In this document: positions 1 through 4,409 of the stretch, piece by piece
Layout: each line of letters opens with the position of its first letter
How positions within the stretch are numbered: the first letter of the stretch is position 1
Assembly: GCA_934667465.1 (NCBI GenBank)
Contig: CAKUMG010000237.1
Span: 1 to 7,792 of the forward strand
DNA: 7,792 nt
Origin: an uncultured Actinoplanes sp.
GTDB taxonomy: Bacteria > Actinomycetota > Actinomycetes > Mycobacteriales > Micromonosporaceae
Direction of reading: 5' to 3'
Position numbers and translations under genes: made by a program
Notes under the pieces: model-generated
Databases searched by the model: none
The model's input: only the letters and a program-made list of their open reading frames with translations
What the model was told of the DNA's origin: nothing

Positions 1-2
1 GC

Positions 3-509
3 ACCACCAAGCGGATGATCTACTACTACTTCGGTGGCAAGGAGCAGCTCTACGTGGCGGCGCTCGAGGCCGCCTACGCCCGGATCCGCGCCGCCGAGCA
101 GCGCATCGACGTCGCCCACCTGGACCCGGTCGCGGCCATCCGCCGCGTCGCCGAGGTGACCTTCGACCACCACGAGGCCGACCCCGACTTCATCCGGCTG
201 GTCAGCATCGAGAACATCCACCGCGGCGAGCACGTGCGGCGGCTGCCCGGCCTGGTCGACCTGAACACCCCCGCGGTCAGCCTGCTCGCCGGCATCCTCG
301 AGCGCGGCCGGGAGCAGGGGCTGTTCCGGGCGGGCGTCGACGAGCTCGACGTGCACCTGGCGATCAGCTCGTTCTGCTTCTTCCGGGTCGCCAACCAGCA
401 CACGTTCGGCGCGATCTTCGGCCGCGACCTGGTCGACCCGGCGCGCCGCGGGCACTACCGGGACATGCTGGCCGACATGGTCGTCGCCTTCCTGACCGAC
501 ATCCGATGA
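3..509 (+). CDS. TetR/AcrR-family transcriptional regulator, 3' portion (5' end outside window)
   Basis: The frame is open from base 3 and ends at TGA 507-509, giving 168 visible residues; the true start lies upstream. The first visible residues (TTKRMIYYYFGGKEQLY) are the end of the TetR recognition helix and the following YYxFGxKEQLY motif that closes the DNA-binding domain. The ATG at 15 sits inside this motif and so is not the start. The rest is an all-helical effector/dimerisation domain, including FIRLVSIENIHRG and a C-terminal helix ending DMVVAFLTDIR. This resembles the C-terminal domains of the NicS/RutR-type branch, though that sub-assignment is by eye. Family members are usually 190-220 residues, so only about 30-50 residues are missing. 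They act as dimeric, ligand-released repressors, often of a neighbouring gene. The next gene downstream is 174 bp away behind a possible stem-loop, so co-transcription is uncertain. Ligand and target cannot be told from the window. Confidence 0.93.
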   Translation, partial: TTKRMIYYYFGGKEQLYVAALEAAYARIRAAEQRIDVAHLDPVAAIRRVAEVTFDHHEADPDFIRLVSIENIHRGEHVRRLPGLVDLNTPAVSLLAGILERGREQGLFRAGVDELDVHLAISSFCFFRVANQHTFGAIFGRDLVDPARRGHYRDMLADMVVAFLTDIR

Positions 510-560
510 TCTCCGTCCACCCGGGCGTTGCACAGTTCGAAACATGACTGGCGTATGGTT

Positions 561-594
561 CCACCGACGGAAGGTGACGTTCCTGCCTCGGTGG
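561..594. other. Nested inverted repeat (possible terminator or 5'-UTR stem-loop)
   Basis: The outer arms CCACCGA (561-567) and TCGGTGG (588-594) are perfectly complementary over 7 bp. Inside them GGAA (569-572) and TTCC (580-583) form a second short stem around a 7-base loop. The structure begins 51 bp after the TetR stop and ends 89 bp before the small ORF start. No T-run follows directly, so it could be a U-less actinobacterial terminator for the TetR gene, a leader structure for the small ORF, or a protein-binding site. It has the wrong size and context for any riboswitch I recognise. Confidence 0.4.
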
Positions 595-669
595 GTTACT
601 TCGCCCTTTTCCGGCATACTCCGCGAGCCTGTGGGGTAGAACCGGCGTCGTCCCTGACCTCCGACCGAC

Positions 670-674
670 AGGAG
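670..674 (+). promoter_or_regulatory. Ribosome binding site of the small ORF
   Basis: AGGAG lies 9 bases before the ATG at 684. It is the clearest Shine-Dalgarno sequence in front of any start in this window. It decides the start at 684 over in-frame upstream candidates such as 528, which have no such site. Confidence 0.7.
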
Positions 675-683
675 CCGGCCAGC

Positions 684-866
684 ATGATCGCCGACACCGT
701 CCCCGCACCGCAGTTCGTCGCCGACACGACCGCCGCCGACGACGAGCCGGGCCCCCGCACGGCCGACCACAGCGACGAGGCGATGCAGCGCCTGCGTCAC
801 CCGTTCGACCCGCAGCCCGCCGCCACCGGCGTGCCCGGCGGTGCGGGGGAGCGCGTCACGGCCTGA
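684..866 (+). CDS. Small acidic protein of unknown function (60 aa)
   Basis: I do not recognise this protein. The ORF runs from ATG 684 to TGA 864-866 and encodes 60 residues. The first half is rich in Asp, Glu, Thr and Ala (VADTTAADDEPGPRTADHSD). A short basic/amphipathic stretch follows (EAMQRLRHPFDP), then a Pro/Gly/Ala tail ending GAGERVTA. There is no cysteine, no signal peptide, no membrane segment and no obvious fold, so it is probably disordered or a short peptide. The strong AGGAG site supports translation. The LacI gene starts 53 bp further on but appears to have its own promoter, so the ORF is likely a single-gene unit. It could be a conserved small actinobacterial protein, a modified-peptide precursor with no visible maturation genes nearby, or a chance ORF. 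Confidence is limited because high-GC DNA produces spurious ORFs easily. Confidence 0.5.
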   Translation: MIADTVPAPQFVADTTAADDEPGPRTADHSDEAMQRLRHPFDPQPAATGVPGGAGERVTA

Positions 867-908
867 CCCCTTTTCCCCGTACGCCGCACCGGGCGCACCG
901 GCCGCGGT

Positions 909-914
909 TAGCCT
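909..914 (+). promoter_or_regulatory. Candidate -10 box for a leaderless lacI-type transcript
   Basis: TAGCCT fits the actinobacterial TANNNT -10 pattern and ends 5 bases before the GTG at 920. Transcription would therefore begin at or next to the start codon. No purine-rich Shine-Dalgarno sequence precedes either GTG 920 or ATG 923, as expected for a leaderless mRNA. No clear -35 hexamer is seen 16-18 bp upstream. Confidence 0.45.
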
Positions 915-919
915 GAGCC

Positions 920-2008
920 GTGATGGCCGGAAATCGGGCGCCCACGATCTACGACGTCGCCCGCCGTGCCGGCGTGGCCACGTCGACCGTGTCACGCGCC
1001 CTCACCCGGCCCGGCCGGGTGGCCGCCGGGACCGTCGAGCGGATCACCGCCGCGGCCGCCGAGCTCGGCTATCGCACCAACCCCCTGGCCCGCGCCCTGC
1101 CGACCGGGCGCACCTCCATGCTCGCGCTGGTGGTGGGTGACATCGCCTGCCCCTACACCGCGGCCATGCTGCACGGCGCCCAGACGGCGGCGGGGGAGTG
1201 CGGCTTCACCACGGTCCTCGCCTCCGGTTCTTCCGGGTCCTGCGAGGGTGGCCCCTTCTCCGAGGGGGACTCCGGTGCGTTTTCCGAGGGGGACTCCGGT
1301 GCGTGGGAACGGGCCCTGGACACCGTGGACGGCGCGGTGGTCGCGGCGCCCGGCATCCCGGACGCCGCCCTGCTGCGCGCCGCCGCGGACCGCCCCGTCG
1401 TCCTGGCCGGCCGGGCGCTGCCCGGGTTGCCCGGCGTCGTGCCCGACATCCCGGACGGCCTGCGCCGCCTGGTCGCCCACCTGGCCGTACTGGGCCACGA
1501 GACGGTCACCTACGTGGCCGGGCCCGCCGGCACCTGGGCGGACGGGATGCGCCGCCGCGCGCTGCGCCAGGCCGGCGCCGAGTGCGGCGTGCAGTCCCGC
1601 GCGATCGGGCCGTTCCCTGCCACGCTCGCCGGCGGGATCGCCGCCGCCGGGGAACTGCTGCGGCGCCCGTCGACGGCCGTGATCGCGTACGACGACCTGA
1701 TCGCGGCTGGCCTGATCCGGGCGCTGACCGCCCGCGGCATCCTCGTCCCCCGCGAGATCAGCGTGGCCGGCTTCGGCGACATCGCCGCGGGCGCGCTGAT
1801 CACCCCGGGCCTCACGACGATCGCGGCGCCGCTGCGGCTGCTGGGCGACACGGCCGTCCGCCAGCTCGTGGCGGTCCTCGAGGGCCGGGCCGTGGAGCCG
1901 CTGACCCTGCCGGTGCGGTTGGTGACCCGCGGGTCGACGGCGGTGCCGCGCCGCATGTTCGCCACCGCCCGCCCGGACGCCATGGCTGCGGCCGGGCCGT
2001 TCCGGTAA
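920..2008 (+). CDS. LacI/GalR-family transcriptional regulator
   Basis: The product has 362 residues if started at GTG 920, or 361 from the ATG at 923. Both are possible, because a leaderless promoter seems to place the RNA 5' end here. Residues 9-60 hold the LacI helix-turn-helix and hinge (TIYDVARRAGVATSTVSRAL, then ELGYRTNPLARAL). From about residue 68 a periplasmic-binding-protein-like effector domain follows (MLALVVGDI). It ends in the family's typical C-terminal signatures: ISVAGFGDIAAGALITPGLT near residue 280, then VRLVTRGSTA near 340. The family consists of dimeric, sugar- or nucleoside-responsive repressors. No transport or catabolic gene lies beside it, so ligand and target are unknown. 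Its oddity is the loop after the second effector-domain strand, where relatives usually carry a short D-P-x-x-E stretch. Here it is expanded and contains the octapeptide FSEGDSGA twice in tandem (residues 113-128). The gene converges on the AlkZ-like gene. Confidence 0.93.
   Translation: MMAGNRAPTIYDVARRAGVATSTVSRALTRPGRVAAGTVERITAAAAELGYRTNPLARALPTGRTSMLALVVGDIACPYTAAMLHGAQTAAGECGFTTVLASGSSGSCEGGPFSEGDSGAFSEGDSGAWERALDTVDGAVVAAPGIPDAALLRAAADRPVVLAGRALPGLPGVVPDIPDGLRRLVAHLAVLGHETVTYVAGPAGTWADGMRRRALRQAGAECGVQSRAIGPFPATLAGGIAAAGELLRRPSTAVIAYDDLIAAGLIRALTARGILVPREISVAGFGDIAAGALITPGLTTIAAPLRLLGDTAVRQLVAVLEGRAVEPLTLPVRLVTRGSTAVPRRMFATARPDAMAAAGPFR
1256..1303 (+). repeat. In-frame 24-bp tandem duplication inside the LacI-type gene
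   Basis: Two adjacent 24-base units, 1256-1279 and 1280-1303, differ at one base (C1258 versus T1282). The change is silent, so both encode exactly FSEGDSGA. The unit length is a multiple of three, so the reading frame is kept. The near-identity suggests a recent slippage or duplication event. Confidence 0.95.
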
Positions 2009-2023
2009 CGCGCCCGATCCCGG

Positions 2024-2133
2024 CCGGCCTTGTTCGCCCCGGCTTGTTTGCGTCCGAGCCCGTTCGCGGCCGGGCTTGTTCGCGCCCGAGTTCGTTGTGG
2101 CCGGGCTTGTCCGCGGCCGGGCGCCGGTTCGCG
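2024..2133. repeat. Degenerate tandem array of about seven 15-17 bp units
   Basis: Just after the LacI stop, a motif close to CCGGGCTTGTTCGCGG recurs head to tail. The units start at 2024, 2039, 2054, 2070, 2086, 2101 and 2117. The best copies are 2070-2085 and 2101-2116. The others vary at several positions, and the last (2117-2133) is the most changed. Lengths alternate between 15 and 16-17 bp. No coding function is apparent. The core TTGTTCGCG/TTGTCCGCG bears a weak resemblance to the DnaA-box consensus TTGTCCACA, but only the downstream element contains perfect boxes. Confidence 0.75.
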
Positions 2134-2135
2134 CC

Positions 2136-2144
2136 TGTGGACAA
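2136..2144 (-). promoter_or_regulatory. DnaA-box-like nonamer (copy 1)
   Basis: The minus-strand reading is TTGTCCACA, the nonamer preferred in high-GC actinobacteria such as Streptomyces. It lies 92 bp from a second identical copy in the same orientation. A single 9-mer could arise by chance, but two in equivalent positions of a repeat element are more notable. Binding by DnaA is inferred only from the match. Confidence 0.5.
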
Positions 2145-2227
2145 CCTGGCGTCCGGCGCGGCACACCGTTCTACGATCCCGGGTGGGGGCGGCCGGAGGC
2201 CGGGACGGTGCGCGCGGCGCCGGTGCC

Positions 2228-2236
2228 TGTGGACAA
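2228..2236 (-). promoter_or_regulatory. DnaA-box-like nonamer (copy 2)
   Basis: This is a second perfect TTGTCCACA on the minus strand, at the same place in the second 71-bp element. It lies 72 bp beyond the 3' end of the AlkZ-like gene. Promoter control of that gene from here is unlikely, and a titration or structural role would be easier to explain. Confidence 0.5.
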
Positions 2237-2307
2237 CGGGGCGTGGGCGGCGGTGGCCCGTTCTACGATCCCGGGTGGGGGCGGCCGGAGGCCGGAGGCG
2301 AGCCCGA

Positions 2308-3360
2308 TCAGGGGTGGGACAGGAAGGCCGTGAGCCGCTCGGCCTCGTCGGCGACCGCGGTGGTCTCCGTGCGGGTGAGGGGCCGCAGCGGCGTGACCGT
2401 GACGGGCCCGGTCGCCGTGCTGGTCCAGGTGGCGGCGACGCGGCCGTCGACGAGGACGAAGCGGGCGCCGGTGACCGAGAGGCCGCGGTGCTCGTCGGCG
2501 ATGATCCGGGTGCGGTCGTGGTAGCCGAGGACCGCGTTGTCGAAGGCCGGCAGGAACCGGACCGGGGCGGGTGTGCCCGGGTCGGGGCGCGGGGCGTCGG
2601 CGAGGTCCAGCAGGCGGCGGCCGCGGTCGTCGCGGAACTCCACGAGTTCGCCGCGCAGGGTGGCCACCGCCGAGGGGAGCCCGGACAGGCCGCACCATGC
2701 CCGCAGGTCGGCCGTGGCCGCGGGGCCGTACGCGCGCAGGTAGCGCCGGATCAGGTCCGCGTCCGGGCTGCCGGGCGGCGCCTCGCCGGGGATCCAGGTG
2801 GTCAGGGGCAGATAGCGGGCCCCGGCAGTGCTGCGCCACACGCCGCGCGGCGGGAGCTGCACCGCCGGCACCACGCCGGCGACCACGATCTCGCCGAGCA
2901 CCCGCGGCGGGACCCCCGGCCAGTGGGCGGACAGCGCGCGCCCCACCTCGCCCAGGGTGCGGGGCACGCCGTCGGCCATCAGGTCCGACGCCTGCGCGGT
3001 GACCGTGTCCAGGTCGACGCCGGCCAGCTCCTTGCGGTACACCGCGATGCTGCGCTGGCACAGCAGGGCGTGGTGCCGCGGCCGCCAGCTCCGGGCGTCG
3101 TCGGCGGTCATCAGGTGCACCGTGCGGCGCATCAGGTGCAGGCGGACCAGGGATCGCTGCGTGAGGGGCTCGGACAGCTGCGCGGGCTCGAAGGCGCGCA
3201 GCCGGGACCAGAGGCCGGTGTACGGCTCCTGCGGTTCCTGGGCCTGCAGGCCGCCCAGGTGCGCCACGGTGTCCCGTACGGAGGAATCGACCCGGTCGAG
3301 CAGGAACTGGCGGGCGAGGGTGGCCCGGTTGAGGGCCCGGGTGTCGAGTCGCGTCGTCAC
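2308..3360 (-). CDS. AlkZ-like winged-helix DNA glycosylase (HTH_42 / YcaQ superfamily)
   Basis: The gene encodes 350 residues from GTG 3358-3360 to TGA 2308-2310. The N-terminus (ALNRATLARQFLLDR) is the usual start of this family, which supports the GTG although no good Shine-Dalgarno site is seen. Residues 35-43 read LGGLQAQEP. Q39-A40-Q41 is the QxQ motif whose glutamines are catalytic in AlkZ, the Streptomyces glycosylase that protects against azinomycin B by unhooking DNA crosslinks. MRRTVHL (77-83) and the C-terminal FLPAFDNAVLGYHDR and VLVDGRVAATW segments are also family hallmarks. The length is about normal. Known members remove bulky alkylated purines or unhook interstrand crosslinks, and many actinobacterial paralogues are uncharacterised, so the substrate is open. 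The gene is divergent from a WYL regulator over 63 bp, which suggests control by that protein. No antibiotic biosynthesis genes are visible that would mark it as self-resistance. Confidence 0.85.
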   Translation of the reverse strand: MTTRLDTRALNRATLARQFLLDRVDSSVRDTVAHLGGLQAQEPQEPYTGLWSRLRAFEPAQLSEPLTQRSLVRLHLMRRTVHLMTADDARSWRPRHHALLCQRSIAVYRKELAGVDLDTVTAQASDLMADGVPRTLGEVGRALSAHWPGVPPRVLGEIVVAGVVPAVQLPPRGVWRSTAGARYLPLTTWIPGEAPPGSPDADLIRRYLRAYGPAATADLRAWCGLSGLPSAVATLRGELVEFRDDRGRRLLDLADAPRPDPGTPAPVRFLPAFDNAVLGYHDRTRIIADEHRGLSVTGARFVLVDGRVAATWTSTATGPVTVTPLRPLTRTETTAVADEAERLTAFLSHP

Positions 3361-3365
3361 GGGTC

Positions 3366-3394
3366 CCAGGATCGCAGGCGAAAGTGCCAGGATC
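3366..3394. promoter_or_regulatory. Candidate operator: CCAGGATC direct repeats at 21-bp spacing
   Basis: In the 63-bp gap between two divergent start codons, CCAGGATC occurs at 3366-3373 and 3387-3394. The start-to-start distance is 21 bp, or two helical turns, so both copies face the same side of the DNA. The second copy also begins a small inverted repeat, AGGA-N4-TCCT (3389-3400). This is a reasonable binding site for the adjacent WYL regulator acting on both genes. That is inference from position and spacing only. Confidence 0.4.
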
Positions 3395-3423
3395 TGTCCT
3401 CTTCACCCGGCAGACTCGCGGGT

Positions 3424-4389
3424 ATGCCGAAGACTTCCGCGCGCCTGCTGGCCCTGCTGTCGCTGCTGCAGAGCCGCCGCGACTGGCCCGGGACGCTGCT
3501 CGCCGACCGGCTCGACATCAGCCTGCGCACCGTGCGGCGCGACGTCGACCGGCTGCGCGAGCTCGGCTATCCGATCGCGGCGGCCAAGGGGCCCGACGGC
3601 GGCTACCGGCTCGGTGCGGGCGCCGATCTGCCGCCGCTGCTGTTCGACGACGAGCAGGCCGTGGCGCTGACGGTCGCGCTGCAGGTCGCGGCGACCACCG
3701 GCGGCAGCGGGCTCGCCGAGTCCTCCGCCCGGGCGCTGGGCACGATCCGCCAGGTGATGCCGGCCCGGCTGCGGAACCGCGTGGCCGCGCTCGAGGTCAC
3801 CGCCGTCGCGCCGTCGGCTTCGCAGCCGCCCGCGGCCGTGGACGGCGGGGTGCTGCTCGCGCTCGGAGCAGCCGTACGGGCGCGGGAGATCCTGACCTTC
3901 GACTACGGCACCGAGGATCTCGGCCGGCCCCCGCGGCGCGCCGAACCCCACCACGTCGTCACCTGGGGCGGGCGCTGGTATCTCGTGGCCTGGGACCTGG
4001 ACCGCCGGGACTGGCGGACGTTCCGCGCCGACCGGATGCTGCTGCGCACCCCGAACGGGCCCCGGTTCGCCCCGCGCGAGGTGCCCGGCGGCGACGTGGC
4101 CGCGTTCGTGACCGGCCGCTTCCGGGGCGGCGACGGCGCGACCGGCGGGTGGCCGTGCACCGGCACCGTCCTGCTCGCGGTGGACGCCGCCGAACTGGCC
4201 CCCTACGTGGGCGACGGGGTGCTCGAACCGGTCGGCCCGGGACGGTGCCGGCTGACCCTGGGATCGTGGTCCTGGGTGGGCCTGGCCGCCGCGTTCGCCC
4301 GCTTCGACGCCGACCTCACCGAGGCCGGGCCGCCCGAGCTGGCCGAGGCCTTTGCGCTCCTGTCCCGCCGCCTCGGTGCCGCGAGCTGA
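3424..4389 (+). CDS. WYL-domain HTH transcriptional regulator (PafC-like architecture)
   Basis: The gene encodes 321 residues from ATG 3424 to TGA 4387-4389. Residues 1-65 form a winged helix-turn-helix (SARLLALLSLLQ, LADRLDISLRTVRRDVDRLRELGYPI, GPDGGYRL). A helical linker follows, with FDDEQAVALTVALQ near 74-87. Residues 155-230 are the WYL domain: RWYL at 184-187 and FRADR at 200-204 carry its signature aromatic and arginine residues. A WCX-like C-terminal extension runs to the end. WYL proteins sense nucleic-acid or nucleotide ligands, and the PafBC pair in mycobacteria activates DNA-damage genes. Divergence from a DNA glycosylase gene makes a role in a damage response attractive but unproven. 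No Shine-Dalgarno site precedes the ATG, and a weak -10-like CAGACT (3411-3416) ends 7 bases before it, so a leaderless transcript is possible. Upstream in-frame starts would run into the divergent promoter region and lack homology. Confidence 0.92.
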   Translation: MPKTSARLLALLSLLQSRRDWPGTLLADRLDISLRTVRRDVDRLRELGYPIAAAKGPDGGYRLGAGADLPPLLFDDEQAVALTVALQVAATTGGSGLAESSARALGTIRQVMPARLRNRVAALEVTAVAPSASQPPAAVDGGVLLALGAAVRAREILTFDYGTEDLGRPPRRAEPHHVVTWGGRWYLVAWDLDRRDWRTFRADRMLLRTPNGPRFAPREVPGGDVAAFVTGRFRGGDGATGGWPCTGTVLLAVDAAELAPYVGDGVLEPVGPGRCRLTLGSWSWVGLAAAFARFDADLTEAGPPELAEAFALLSRRLGAAS

Positions 4390-4392
4390 AGT

Positions 4393-4407
4393 CCCGGCCG
4401 CGCCGGG
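4393..4407. terminator. Compact GC hairpin between convergent genes
   Basis: CCCGGC (4393-4398) and GCCGGG (4402-4407) form a perfect 6-bp stem with a 3-base loop. It lies within the 20 bp between the stop codon of the WYL gene and that of the oppositely oriented wall-protein gene. There is no T-run on either strand. U-less hairpins are common ends of transcripts in high-GC actinobacteria, and this one could serve both genes. The short stem keeps confidence moderate. Confidence 0.45.
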
Positions 4408-4409
4408 GG

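Larger units (their letters stand above)
2133..2295. repeat. Two copies of a 71-bp intergenic element at 92-bp offset
   Basis: Copy 1 is 2133-2203 and copy 2 is 2225-2295. Each has an identical 13-bp block GCCTGTGGACAAC (2133-2145 and 2225-2237). A 20-bp spacer follows that matches at only about half its positions. Then comes an identical 38-bp block (2166-2203 and 2258-2295), beginning CCGTTCTACGATCCCGGG and ending GGCCGGAGGCCGG. Two perfectly kept blocks around a diverged spacer of constant length look like selection, or copying of a defined element, rather than simple recent duplication. The 38-bp block holds TACGAT, a good TANNNT -10 hexamer. No gene on + follows it, because the next gene reads the other way. 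Confidence 0.9.

Noticed and set aside
528..866. A longer form of the small ORF starting at 528
   Set aside because: There is no ribosome binding site at 528, the added residues look random, and the frame would run through the 561-594 stem-loop. The AGGAG before 684 marks the better start.
2138..2177. A promoter formed by TGGACA (2138) and TACGAT (2172) in the intergenic repeat
   Set aside because: The spacer is 28 bp, far from the usual 16-19, and no + strand gene lies downstream.
2009..2307. A CRISPR array or small ORFs in the repeat-filled gap
   Set aside because: Units are 15-17 bp, degenerate and contiguous without spacers. Possible frames are low-complexity and change with each repeat unit.
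3394..3416. A RecA-independent damage promoter (TTGTCRGTG-N8-TANNNT) in front of the WYL gene
   Set aside because: CTGTCCTCT-N8-CAGACT has the right spacing and the TGTC core, but only 4 of 9 upstream positions match and the -10 lacks the first T. It is too weak to claim, though tempting given the DNA-repair neighbour.
1198..4389. A very long open frame on + covering the LacI gene, the repeat gap, the antisense of the glycosylase and the WYL gene
   Set aside because: Only 3424-4389 reads as a known protein. The upstream part is Arg/Gly/Pro-rich out-of-frame translation, a common artefact where stop codons are rare in high-GC DNA.
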